NCBI RefSeq assembly: GCF_937616625.2
Contig: NC_065575.1
Location: forward strand, 31,185,001 to 31,249,000
Origin: Mercurialis annua
Taxonomy: Eukaryota; Streptophyta; Magnoliopsida; Malpighiales; Euphorbiaceae
Length of the DNA: 64,000 bases
Direction of reading: 5' to 3'
The notes beneath the pieces were generated by a model. That model was not told the origin of the DNA. It searched no databases and saw only the letters and a program-made list of their open reading frames with translations. Made by a program: the position numbers and the translations under genes. This document shows positions 22,331-34,395 of this stretch, piece after piece (the stretch's first letter is position 1; the number at the start of each line of letters is the position of its first letter).

Positions 22331-23495
22331 TATATCTCTAAAGCATCAGAGCAAGAGCGTGGTGTTCCACGATTGGTTATTACTTACAAGCCCCTGAACA
22401 AAGTCCTTAGGTGGATCAGATACCCCATACCCAATAAAAAGGACCTTTTACAAAAATTACATTCTGCATTCATTTTTTCAAAATTTGACATGAAATCTGG
22501 ATTTTGGCAAATATAGATTGATCAGAAACATCGTTACAAAACTGCATTCACAGTCCCATTTGGACAGTACGAGTGGAACGTCATGCCATTTGGACTGAAA
22601 AATGCACCTTCTGAGTTTCAAAGAATCATGAATGACATTTTTAATCCATTTTCCAAATTCTGCATCATTTACATTGATGATGTTCTAGTATACTCAAATT
22701 CAATAGAACAACATTTCAAACATCTTGAAACATTCTTCCATGTTACAAAGAAAAATGGTTTAGTGGTCTCCAAGACCAAAATATCACTTTTCCAAACTCG
22801 TGTTATATTCCTAGGACATTATATTTCCCAGGAAACTGTCACACCAATCGAACGATCATTACAATTTACAAATAAATTTCCAGATCAAATACTGGATAAA
22901 ACACAATTACAAAGGTTCTTAGAAAGCTTGAATTATGTTTTGGATTTTTGTCCAAATATAAATCGCCTTACTAAACCATTACATGATAGGTTAAAAACAA
23001 ATCTGGCACCGTGGAAAGACGAGCACACTCGGATAGTCCAACAAATTAAATTACAAGTATCATGCATCCCATACTTGCATATTGTTGATCCAACTGCACC
23101 TAAAATTGTTGAAACTGATGCATCAGATTTAGGTTATGGCAGAATTTTAAAACAATTGCAAGACGAAAAAGAATGCATAGTACAATTTACATCTGCACAC
23201 TGGAATGACACTGAGAAGAATTATTCAACAATAAAACAAAGTAATTATTTCCATTGTCAAGTGCATTTCAAAATTTCAAAGCGATTTACTCAATCAGAAA
23301 TTTTTATTATGAATTGATTGTAAATCTGCAAAAGAAGTTTTACAAAAAGATGTCCAAAATATAGCTTCTAAACAAATTTTTGCTCGTTGGCAAGCTATTT
23401 TGAGTATTTTTGATTTTGATATAGAATATATCAAAGGAGATACAAATTTCATCCCAAACTTCCTAACCAGAGAGTTCTTACAAAACAGGTCCTGA
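22331..23495 (+). pseudogene. V3: partial RT and RNase H (upstream copy)
   Basis: RT from the ERGVPRLV block through YIDDVLVYS to RNase H. There is an in-frame TAG at 22514 and a frame break near 23240. The stop overlaps the next ORF2 start at 23495. It is closely similar to 30320-31465. Confidence 0.8.
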
Positions 23496-24883
23496 TGCCT
23501 CCCAAAAAGAGCAAGGACAAAAAACCTTTACAATTACCCTCTACAAAACCAATCAAATCATGGATTGATATGGTCATAGAAGGGGAGAATGAAAATAAAT
23601 TACAAGAGAGTGTTTCTTCAAGTACTCAACCAAGTTCTTCAGCTATCCAAGACTGGGTAGCATCTCTTTCCAAGTCGCCAGAAATACTACTGGCATTACA
23701 AAATCTTACAAGTCAATCAGCACCAGCAGAAACATCAGATATGACAACTGAACTTGTTTCTACAAATAAAGAGAAGGGAATTTCAGTACAAAAACCCGCT
23801 TCTTAAAAAATTTTACAAAGCGACTCAACACAATCTTCACAGATTGTTTTAAGTCAACAAATTACAAAATCAGTTTCTCAGTATTTTCTTAAAACAAATT
23901 TCCAAAACGTACTAACCATGGAGGAAGAATTTTTTCATAAAAACCCCCTTGTGGCAGTACAAAATGTTTTTCCAAAGGGCTGGTATTTCAAACCATGGTA
24001 TTTACAAAAACCCCAGCCCTACTACCAAGCAATTTTGGAGGTGACAAATTCTGCAGCCTTCAAACATTTTTACTTTCAAGATAAGGACCATGAAGATCCT
24101 GCATATTCCACCTGCAATATACAAAAAATCTTGTCTCCAAAACAATGGGGTCAGGAATTAGCAAAACCGAAACCTTTTCCAATTTCTTTCCAAACTACCC
24201 AAACACATTACAAATTTTACAATTATTGGGACTACCAGCAAGCCTGGTACAACACATTCCTTATGCAAAATTTTGGAGGAAGCCACTCTTGGCTTATCTA
24301 TTTTGATAAGAGAAGCCCAATTACAAGTGTTCCGAATTGGTTCTCACAATGGTGGGATTATTTTGGGGCCATTCCAGAAATTCTCATTCCCCAGGCCCAG
24401 AACGGATACAACTATTTTTGCACAACTTACAAGTTAACAGATCAGGAAAAGAAGCTATCCAACCTTTTTCACTTCTGTTCGAAGTTTTTTACGCCATGGG
24501 TTTTGGCTTGGTACTTTGACTACAACACAAAGCCCAATGGTCTTACCATTCTAACCCGAAAGTTCAAGGTTAAATGGTTGGATAAGTACGAGACTATCAA
24601 TAAATGTTCCACATAAGCGGTACATAACTGGTTAGTCAAGAAGGCCCATGTTGAGCCCATTACAAATCCAGCAACCTCAACATTTTTGTCCCAGAAGTCT
24701 CATGCCCAAACTCTCCTAGCCCAAGCCAAAAGCGAAGAGGAATACTTTACAATCATGCAGCAACTCCTTGGGACTAGGCCCAACTCGTCTTCTGCATCAG
24801 CACAATCAGACACATACTTTGAGCCTATCATAAATTTAGGCGATGACAATGAAGATGATTGTTTTGGTATTTTTTTCCCCTGA
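23495..24883 (+). pseudogene. V3: near full-length viral ORF2, function unknown
   Basis: One frame of about 462 codons from MPPKKSKDK to an acidic C-terminus (NLGDDNEDD), interrupted by TAA at 23804 and TAA at 24614. N-terminal third: Lys-, Ser- and Gln-rich and low in order. Middle: a Trp/Tyr/Phe-rich block, about residues 140-350, with PNWFSQWWDYFG and GYNYFCTTYK motifs. C-terminus: a helical acidic tail. No known enzyme motif was recognised. The one-base overlap with the upstream stop (TGATG) suggests termination-reinitiation when intact. It is the best single view of ORF2 in the window. Confidence 0.7.
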
Positions 24884-25212
24884 TTCTAAAAGGAAATAGG
24901 CCCTACCATTTAAATGTATGTTTTATTATTATTTGTTATTGTAAAAAAAAATCGACAAGTGACAGCACCACATCACATGGAGTGCTGCCTTATCATCTAC
25001 AAGCATAATTGATACTCGAGACAAAGGCCCCATCGGCCAGCCACTCAATCTCAATTATTCATTACATTACAAAAGAAGGTGACAGATAGCTACCACTTAT
25101 GACAAGAGGGACACTGCCAGCTACCAATCGTTACAAGCCTCCAAAATGAAGCACATGGCCCTGGACCACATGCTTACACTAGTGGAGGAGCATCTTACAA
25201 GATTCAAGGCTC

Positions 25213-25220
25213 TATAAAAG
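25213..25220 (+). promoter_or_regulatory. Viral TATA box (V3)
   Basis: TATAAAAG followed by a G-rich run, conserved in V1 (minus, 19041-19048) and V5 (38605-38612). Predicted start near 25245. Confidence 0.7.
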
Positions 25221-25689
25221 GGGGGTGGAAGGCCTTAGCAAGACACACACATTTTTTAGAGGGAAAAAGAAAAGAGAATTGCGAATAGGCTTTTGGGTTG
25301 TTCAATCTTCATTCATTTGGAGTGACATATTCAAAAGCTCTAGAACCAGTTCTTCTCCCAAACCGCCAGAAATTGTATCTCGTTTTTACAATCATTTTCT
25401 TAATTTTGTACTTTACAAATAATAAGCAGTAGCTTATTTTACAATCTGGTCTTACGGGAAACTGTAAAGCACCTTTACAAATCTTCAATACAAGTAAGCT
25501 TTATGCTTAAGTTTTACAATTCGTGTTTCCATTCATGCTTTTGTTTTAATTAATTTTACTGTTCATTGTTATTCCTTACTGTGCATCATTTATTTATCAT
25601 TTCTTTACTTCATTCATTTGCATTTCCACAGTCTAGTTCCATATTACTGTTCTTGTGAACAGTACACGCAAATATCCTCTCCGCACTTC

Positions 25690-25702
25690 TGGTATCAGAG
25701 CC
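25690..25702 (+). other. Viral minus-strand primer site (tRNA-iMet)
   Basis: TGGTATCAGAGCC, the standard Caulimoviridae primer site. It marks the origin of the circular map. Confidence 0.88.
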
Positions 25703-25881
25703 ATCGAGGAAGGAGCAAATCTAAACAGTACTTGTTAACATTATTGTATAGTAACTTGAGAACTTACATCTGCCGAGTTATTTTGGGGAGATTTTATGGC
25801 AGTAAGACCCATTTCAAGGGAGTAAGTCCATTTAGCTCCGGTTGTAGGCAGTGTATAGTACTATCTTTACTATACTACAAT

Positions 25882-28728
25882 ATGAACTCTCTCCTGTGTA
25901 GAAATACTTCTTTCTCTAGCTCTTCTACAGTCTCTAACGAGGCTAAGAGGATTGTCAATAGTGAAGAAATCACTATTGAGGATTTTGACAAATCCATCGA
26001 CAATTGGGATATTCCCAAAATACAAAAGGACCAGATTCACAAGACATCAAAATTTACAAATGTTTTCAAAATAAACTTTACAATTAAAACTGAGGAAAGA
26101 GATATACAGCTTTCTAAGCCTTTTGAAACTATATATCTTCTTTCTCAGAATTCTTTACAAAAACATAAAGACAAACAATACAAATACATTCATATAGGTT
26201 TAGTCCAGGTTGGCATTAAACCTCTTACAAAGGAAGGATTGAACACCTCAATCCTTGCAGTCCTAAGAGACAATAGGTTCCTAGACTTCCAGGATTCTTT
26301 ACTGAGCTCGGTTGAATCAAGTCTTTACAATGGTCCTGTTTCTTTTGACTGTTATCCAAATTTTACAGTGTCCTTAAATGACAAAAATATTTTACAATCT
26401 TTGGTTTTACAAATAAAGACACATAATTACAAGATGATGAGCGGCTCACTACTCGTTGCATTAATTTTCAAAGTTCATTACAAAGCTATGATTTCTGCGT
26501 TTAATACTAAGCACAGGTGTCATAGTAGGAAGGGAGAAACACTACTTTTACAAACAGATTTGGCAAAATTTAATGCTGTAATCCCGCGATTTATCCAATG
26601 GAAGGATATAGCATTGCCACAAGAATGGATCCTTGAAGGAGCCGTTAGATCTGAGAAGCCCGATCAATCTGCCCCGAATACCCATATTAGTGAAATAAGC
26701 CAGTATTCTGATGGCAGAGTCAAATTGACCTTTAGTAGACCATTGGTTAGCTCTAGCTTATCTGACGCCTCATCTTCTGGTAGTACAAACGACTTAGGAA
26801 GAGTCTCTAGACTTCCTTCAGTCATCAACCTTCCATACGTCTCAGTAGAACCTGAAGATGAACAAATTTCTAGTTTAGTTCATCGTAGGAGAAATCCTGT
26901 TAACTACCAACCTAGGTATTCTACTTCAGACTTACCGAGTCCAACCTTACAAAATGTTGAATACACAATTAATGTACCTCAGTCGGTCTATGCTAGTCAA
27001 TCTGAAAGACAATCATTTAGACCTCCCTCACCAGCTTCTCCAACTTTTTCTGCAATAACAGAAAACGTTAACATTGAATTAAATGTTCTGGAAAAAGATT
27101 TTGAGGTTGACAAACAAGCTTTACAAGATGAATTTTATGCTTTTCACAACACCTAAAAAAGAATATGGTTTTTCAAACATTTTCTTAAATTGCGAAAAGA
27201 AATTCAACAAAAAATTTACAATTTTCTCTACAAACATAAAATTCAAATACACTTTTTTGATTGGTTTGAATTTTATGCAAAAGAAAATGGGATATCTTAT
27301 CCATTCTTTACAAAATTTGCAAATCCTGTCACTATGAGAAGAAAGATCCCTGAATGGGAATTAGCTGATGGGAGAACAGTGGAGTCAGAACATCCACCCC
27401 TCAGAATGCTTATAATAACCCATCTTGATCAACCAATAGAAGCCACACCTTACAAGAATGTTTTGGAAAATGATTCTAACAATATTAGAAACATTGTCAA
27501 ACAAAACAATTTAACAAATACTCATTTACATTCCATAGGTAACCAGCTTTCTAGAATCAAAATGCATATTCAGAAAACTGTAATTACCCAGGATGTCGGT
27601 CCGAAACCACTAGACAAGAAACTTAAAAATCCAATTTTTAAGCCATTTCAAGTGTCTAGGACTACCCAGCTGGACTTCCAGACTAATAGGCAAGAGTTTA
27701 CCTCAGCCATTAGAGATCGATTGAGTAGGATACAATCCTCCGCGTCAAATACAAATCAGGTAGTACAAGACACTACTCAAAATAACACTGGCCCTAGAAT
27801 CGTCAATGCCTTAGGCCAAGACTCAGACATAGATTCCTCAGACATAGGAGCTTTTCAAGAATCTCAACCTACAATTCATAAATTACAATGGGAATTAGCA
27901 AAAACCTCTGCTAACCCAGACATAGGCCCTCCTGTCATGACTCTTGGACAGTCAAGGTTCAATTCCAGTTCTGTTTATGAATGGAACCCAGATGGCCTTC
28001 CTAAATACAAAATCCTTAGTCTTCTCCAACAGATGACTATGGCAGCCAATGCTTACAAAACCCAAACAAATGTCCAAGACAAAGCCATTGCTGAGCTCCT
28101 CATAGCAGGATTCTCAGGACAGCTTAAAGGTTGGTGGGATTACCATTTAACCCAAGAGCAACATTTAGACATTCTCAATGCCATACGGGTTACTGAGGAA
28201 GGCACCCCTATCCTTGATGAGTCAGGAAATCCCTTCCAAGATGCAGTATCCACCTTGATCATTATGATCTCTTTACATTTCATTGGAGATCCAACACACC
28301 TCAAAGATAAGAACACTAAACTCCTATCCAATCTCAGGTGTAGAAAGTTGAGTGATTTCCAATATTACAAAAACACCTTCCTAACTAGAGTCATGCTTAG
28401 GGAAGATTCAAATCAGCCTTTCTGGAAAGAAAAGTTCCTAGCGGGCCTCCCAACCCTTCTCAACATTAAGGTTAGAGACCTCATCAAACAAAAGTTTGGC
28501 GAACCAATACCTTATATCATGCTCACATATGGCGAGTTGGTCAGCCTAACCCAACGTGTGAGATTACAAATTTATCAAGACCTTAAATTACAAAAAACTC
28601 TTAAATGGGAACTTAAAAGAACCAAACAAGAGTTAGGTTCTTTCTGCAAACAATTTGACATTTCCACTAAGAAATCCCCACAAGATTGTGGTGGAGATTG
28701 CTCCAAAATTAAGCCTTACAAAAAATAG
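25882..28728 (+). pseudogene. V3 ORF1a: movement protein and coat protein
   Basis: The ATG at 25882 is preferred over the longer open frame from 25618 because the primer site and leader lie upstream of it, and all copies conserve it. Residues about 50-260 look like a 30K-type movement protein; about 270-420 is a Pro/Ser linker; about 630-930 is the capsid core, with WWDYHLT, FIGDPT and FLAGLP motifs typical of caulimovirid coat proteins. An in-frame TAA sits at 27154-27156. The frame ends at 28728 just before the zinc knuckle, which lies in another frame (see ORF1b). The coat protein packages the viral DNA and the movement protein enables cell-to-cell passage. It cannot be made whole as it stands. 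Confidence 0.8.
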
Positions 28729-31465
28729 AACATTTCATAGATATTCTAGGTATTCGAAGCCGAGAGATGAAAACTATTACAAGAAACCATACAACAGGAA
28801 GACTAGAAGACCTTTTACAAAGGACAAAGAGCAGTCTAAGTCCAAATCCAAAGATGTCACATGTTTCAAATGTGGTAAAAAGGGGCACATTGCCAAATTC
28901 TGTAGAGTCCGTAGGAAAATACAAGAATTACAATTGGAAAAAGAGGTCTTGTCTAAAATAGAAACCCTCCTTACAACCAGTTCTTCTGAACATGAATTTT
29001 CTTCAGAAGATGACTACCCCTTACAAATAGATGAGCTAGCCAATACTTCCTCATCTACCTCAGATACAGAATCTACTACAAAATGTGTTAGTGTTTTAAC
29101 AAAGGACCAGGAAATACTCCTAGAACTAGTAAAACACATTCATGACTCAAATGCACAAAAAGACTATCTGGACAAACTCCTCCAGTCTTTTGATCCAAAA
29201 CCTGTAGAACAACCATCACCTTCTAATTTGCCTAGTATAGGACCTACTACGTATGACCTTACAACTATTTTGGCAAAAAAGAAAAAGAGTCATGTTTCTA
29301 CAATTCAAGATTTACAAACTGAAATCAAAGTCATAAAAGGGGAGCTGAAGGAACTTAAAGAAAAACATGCTCAGCATTCCGAAACCATAAAAATGTTTTT
29401 ACAAAAACAACTTGATGACATTGAGGAATCTGATGAGGACCAACATGACGATTCCAAGGTTGAAAGTTTAGAGAAAATTCCAGAAGATTTTCTAAATGTT
29501 TTAGAACAAATTACTGCTAGAAATTATCTCATTCAGGTTACAATCGTCTTTTCAAGAGATTTCAAAATCAATACTATCGCCTTATTTGATACAGGAGCAG
29601 ACCTCAATTGTATTAAAGAAGGAATAGTCCCTAAAAAATTTCATGAATTTACAAAAGAAAAGCTCTCAGCAGCTAACAACTCCAAAATGACAATCAAGAG
29701 CAAGGCCTCGGCGTCTGTCTCCAATACAAATATTTTTGTTAAAACCTCTTTTGTCTTAATAGGAAATATGCATCATAGTGTCATCCTAGGCACGCCTATC
29801 ATTAACCTTATAACACCTTATAAGGTTAATCATGATGGAATTTCCTGCAAAGCAAAGAATACAAAAATTAGTTTTCCTTTCATACAAAAACCACATACAC
29901 AAAATCTCAATATCATCAAAGCACATTCTGTCTATGAAAATGAGATTTACAATTTGATTAAAGGAAAAGATTTCCATTTACAAACCTTGAAAAAGGATGT
30001 TTCATTACAAAGGATTCAATTACAATTACAAAACCCCTCTACAAAACAACAGATTTCTGATTTTCAAGACCAAATTGAAAAAGTTCTCTGTTCAGACTTA
30101 CCAAACGCTTTTTGGGATAGAAAACAACACATAGTCGACCTACCTTATGAGGTTGATTTCAATGAAAAAGAAATCTCTACAAAAGCTAGACCTATACAAA
30201 TGAACCAAGACCTAGAACAACACTGCCGAACAGAAATCCAAGATTTACTTAACAAAGGTTTGATTTCCAAATCTAGATCACCTTGGAGTTGTGCAGCCTT
30301 TTATGTCTTTCAAGCATCAGAGCAAGAGCGTGGTGTTCCACGATTGGTTATTAATTACAAGCCCCTGAAAAAAGTCCTTAGGTGGATCAGATACCCCATT
30401 CCCAATAAAAAGGACCTTTTACAAAAATTACATTCTGCATTCATTTTTTTAAAATTTGACATGAAATCTGGATTTTGGCAAATACAGATTGATCAGAAAC
30501 ATCGTTACAAAACTGCATTCACAGTCCCATTTGGACAGTACGAGTGGAACGTCATGCCATTTGGACTGAAAAATGCACCTTCTGAGTTTCAAAGAATCAT
30601 GAATGACATTTTTAATCCATTTTCCAAATTCTGCATTGTTTACATTGATGATGTTCTAGTATACTCAAATTCAATAGAACAACATTTCAAACATCTTGAA
30701 ACATTCTTCCATGTTACAAAGAAAAATGGTTTAGTGGTCTCCAAGACCAAAATATCACTTTTCCAAACTCGTGTTAGATTCCTAGGACATTATATTTCCC
30801 AGGAAACTGTCACACCAATCGAACGATCATTACAATTTACAAATAAATTTCCAGATCAAATACTGGATAAAACACAATTACAAAGGTTCTTAGGAATCTT
30901 GAATTATGTTTTGGATTTTTGTCCAAATATAAATCGCCTTGCTAAACCATTACATGATAGGTTAAAAACAAAGCTGGCATCATGGACAGACGAGCACACT
31001 CGGATAGTCCAACAAATTAAATTACAAGTATCATGCATCCCATGCTTGCATATTGCTAATCCAACTGCACCTAAATTTGTTGAAACTGATGCATCCGATT
31101 TAGGTTATGGCGGAATTTTAAAAAAATTACAAGACGAAAATGAATGCATAGTACAATTTACATCTGCACACTGGAATGACACTGAGAAGAATTATTCAAC
31201 AATAAAAAAAGAAATTCTTTCCATTGTCAAGTGCATTTCAAAATTTCAAAGCGATTTACTCAATCAGAAATTTTTATTACGAATTGATTGTAAATCTGCA
31301 AAACAAGTTTTACAAAAAGATGTCCAAAATATAGCTTCTAAACAAATTTTTGCTCATTGGCAAGCTATTTTGAGTATTTTTGATTTTGATATAAAATATA
31401 TCAAAGGAGATACAAATTTCATCCCAGACTTCCTAACCAGAGAGTTCTTACAAAACAGGTCCTGA
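28655..31465 (+). pseudogene. V3 ORF1b: zinc knuckle, aspartic protease, reverse transcriptase, RNase H
   Basis: A 936-codon open frame, overlapping ORF1a by 74 nt in the +1 frame. Order: a Lys/Arg-rich segment; CCHC knuckle CFKCGKKGHIAKFC (28862-28903); acidic and coiled region; aspartic protease with LFDTGADLNCI (Asp at 29588); RT with MPFGLKNAPSEFQ and YIDD (30641-30652); RNase H with ETDASDLGYGGIL (catalytic Asp near 31088). It ends TGA at 31463-31465, overlapping ORF2. In related viruses this part processes the polyprotein and copies pregenomic RNA to DNA. It is listed as pseudogene because it is cut off from the capsid frame and embedded in a broken provirus, although the frame itself is uninterrupted. 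Confidence 0.85.
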
Positions 31466-32101
31466 TGCCTCCCAAAAAGAGCAAGGACAAAAAACCTTTA
31501 CAATTACCCTCTACAAAACCAATCAAATCATGGATTGATATGGTCATAGAAGGGGAGAATGAAAATAAATTACAAGAGAGTGTTTCTTCAAGTACTCAAC
31601 CAAGTTCTTCAGCTATCCAAGACTGGGTAGCATCTCTTTCCAAGTCGCCAGAAATACTACTGGCATTACAAAATCTTACAAGTCAGCCAACACCAGCGGA
31701 AACATCAGGTATGACAACTGAACTTGTTTCTACAAACAAAGAGAAGGGAATTTTAGTACAAAAACCCGCTTCTCAAAAAAAATTACAAAGCGACTCAACA
31801 CAATCTTCATAGATTGTTTTAAGTCAACAAATTACAAAATCAGTTTCTCAGTATTTTCTGAAAATAAATTTCCAAAACGTACTAACCATGGAGGAAGAAT
31901 TTTTTCATAAAACCCCCCTCGTGGCAGTACAAAATGTTTTTTCAAAGGGCTGCTATTTCAAACCTTGGGATTTACAAAAACCCCAGCCCTACTACCAAGC
32001 AGTTTTGGAGGTGACAAATTCTGCAGCTTTCAAACATTTTTACTTTCAAGATAAGGACCATGAAGATCCTGCATATTCCACCTGCAAGATACAAAAAATC
32101 T
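31465..32101 (+). pseudogene. V3: ORF2 N-terminal fragment
   Basis: Same start as other ORF2 copies. In-frame TAG at 31810. It is cut at about 32101, where sequence switches to protease region on the opposite strand (V4). Confidence 0.75.
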
Positions 32102-32862
32102 AATTTTCATAGACAGAATGTGCTTTGATGATATTGAGATTTCGTGTATGTGGTTTTTGTATGAAAGGAAAAGTAATTTTTGTATTCATTGTTTTGCAGG
32201 AAATTCCATCATGATTAACCTTATAAGGTGTTATAAGGTTAATGAAAGGCGTGCCTAGGATGACACTATGATGCATATTTCCTATTAAGACAAAAGAGGT
32301 TTTAACAAAAATATTTGTATTGGAGACAGACGCTGAGGCCTTGCTCTTGATTGTCATTTTGGAGTTGTTAGCTGCTGAGAGCTTTTCTTTTGTAAATTTA
32401 TGAAATTTTTTAGGGACTATACCTTCTTTAATACAACTGAGGTCTGCTCCTGTATCAAATAAAGCGATAGTATTGATTTTGAAATCTCTTAAAAAGATGA
32501 TTGTAACCTGAATGAGATATTTTCTATAAGTAATTTGTTCTAAAACATTTTGAAAATCTTCTGGAATTTTCTCTAAACTTTCAACCTTGGAATCGTCATG
32601 TTGGTCTTCATCAGATTCCTCAGTGTCATCAAGTTGTTTTTGTAAAAGCATTTGTATGGTTTCGGAATGCTGAGCATGTTTTTCTTTAAGTTCCTTCAGC
32701 TCCCCTTTTATGACTTTGATTTCAGTTTGTAAATCTTGAATTGTAGAAACATGACTCTTTTTCTTTTTTGCCAAAATAGTGTAAGGTCATACGTAGTAGG
32801 TCCTATACTAAGCAAATTAGAAGGTGATGGTTGTTCTACAGGTTTTGGATCAAAAGACTGGA
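32102..32862 (-). pseudogene. V4: aspartic protease region
   Basis: The minus-strand frame 32774-32100 contains the LFDTGADLSCI active site and the ILGTPFINL block, matching 29270-29945 of V3. The upstream side is cut by the solo LTR at 32863, with target duplication CTGGA. The downstream side is cut at the V3/V4 junction. Confidence 0.75.
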
Positions 32863-33336
32863 TGTAATACCCCAAATATTTTAAAATAATTAAGTCGTGC
32901 CACGTGTCGTGAATTCCGATAAATTAAATTAAGAAGGATTTAATTTAATTATATCGGGAATAAAGAATAATACTTATTAAAAAGGATTAGCGGGAATTCA
33001 GAAAATAACTTCGGAAATTAATATAAAATAAATTATAAATCCCGAGATAAGAATTATTTCGCCAAGATCCGCGAAATATTTTATAGAAGTTGTGATAAAA
33101 GTTTCAGGTCAATTGGAGACCTTTCAAAATTTGGACGCGGATGTGTTTTGGGTTAATTTGCAAATTTTAAGAAGTTTAAGGGCTAAAATGAAAATTAGCC
33201 AATTGAGCCTCAAGAATAGAAATTAGAGGATTATTGACGGGAAATAATAATTTTAGAATCGTATTATTTATTTGGATATAAATAATACGTACATAATTGA
33301 GTTAAAGTAATGGTTAAGTTAAAATAAAAAGTTTAA

Positions 33337-33787
33337 GGCTTAAGGTCTGAAAAACTACCCACCTTTCAAATTTTTTTCAATTGCACCCTCACCTTATAAT
33401 TTCTTCAATAGCACCCTGTTTCGTATTTTTGGCTTTCAATAGCACCCCGACCTTGTAAAACAATCAATTTTACCCTATTTTGTATTTTTAACTTTCAATA
33501 GCACCATAAATCATCAAATTAAACTCATTTATCGAGGACTTATTTGAATTTTTTTAAGTTAAAGGACTTGTTTAAAAGTGTTCAAGTAGAAAAAAAGTAT
33601 GATTTCACCTTTAAATTTAGTTTTTTTGAAAATTTTCATCCTTATAGTAATCAAATCATCTAATTTTTTTAATTTAGAGTGCTATTGAAAGCCAAAAATA
33701 CAAAATAGGGTGTTATTGAAAAAATTACAAGGTGAGGGTGCTATTGAATTTTTTTTGAAAGGTCGGTAGTTTTTCAGACCTTAAGCC
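33337..33787. mobile_element. Mutator-type MITE in the solo LTR (451 bp)
   Basis: Long inverted repeats (about 110 bp) beginning GGCTTAAGGTCTG, with a 9-bp target duplication AAAGTTTAA on both sides (33328-33336 and 33788-33796). No coding capacity. Confidence 0.9.
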
Positions 33788-34204
33788 AAAGTTTAATAGA
33801 GAATTGGTTTATGTTAAAGAGATGAAGGACCAAAGTGTAAATTAGCCAGAATATATATATAACCTTAAGGATGAAGGAATCATCCAGAAGGCATAATCAG
33901 TTCTTCATCTCTCTCGTTCAATTCTTACGGTTCGTCGCGCGGTTTCCGTTTCCGACGTTCTATAACTCCAAACGATCGTATTTCAGTGGCGAATCACGGT
34001 AAGCTTGACGTTTTATCGTTTAGACGGATATATTTTGAGTTATATCGATTCAAAATTTTAGGCCACGAAACGATTATATCGTTTTAATCGATATTAGAAT
34101 TGAATTAAAGTGTTTTGGAGTTAGATTATATGTTATACGTGTGTTAGGAGCGTTTTTGGATCGAAAGCACGTCGGAAAAACGGAAATTTGATTCCGGGGC
34201 GAGG

Positions 34205-34395
34205 TTGTGCGGCACGCCCGCGAAGCGGGGCGTGCGCCCGCGTATGACGGCGGCACGCCCGCACAGCGGGGCGTGCGCCCGCATACTATGCGGGCGATGC
34301 GCCCGCATATCATGCGGGCGATGCGCCCGCATAGGCGGCGACGCGCCCGCATATACGGGGCGTGCGTCCGCAGCCCGCCCGAGTCGGCGACTCGC
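34205..34395 (+). repeat. GCGGGCG/CGCCCGC hairpin array in the solo LTR
   Basis: Repeated GC-rich inverted units such as GCGGGCGATGCGCCCGC, with 7-bp arms, repeated in the 34285-34340 area, and related GCACGCCCGC blocks upstream. Starkly GC-rich in AT-rich surroundings. It lies about 320-510 nt downstream of the TATA-like stretch. Open frames on both strands here are repeat artefacts. Confidence 0.8.

Larger units (their letters stand above)
24884..25881 (+). promoter_or_regulatory. V3: viral intergenic region and leader
   Basis: About 1 kb between the ORF2 end and the movement-protein ATG. It contains a TATA box, a long leader of about 640 nt and the tRNA primer site. The hexamer TTACAA recurs here (for example in 25395-25530) as in the genes. 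Confidence 0.75.

Noticed and set aside
22139..22516. Apparent fusion gene of ORF2 and reverse transcriptase
   Set aside because: A deletion junction between two viral copies with stops on both sides, not a selected gene.
28655..28735. Canonical -1 ribosomal frameshift signal at the A-rich run between capsid and zinc-knuckle frames
   Set aside because: The downstream frame is +1 relative to the capsid frame, so the -1 slippery heptamer reading does not fit.
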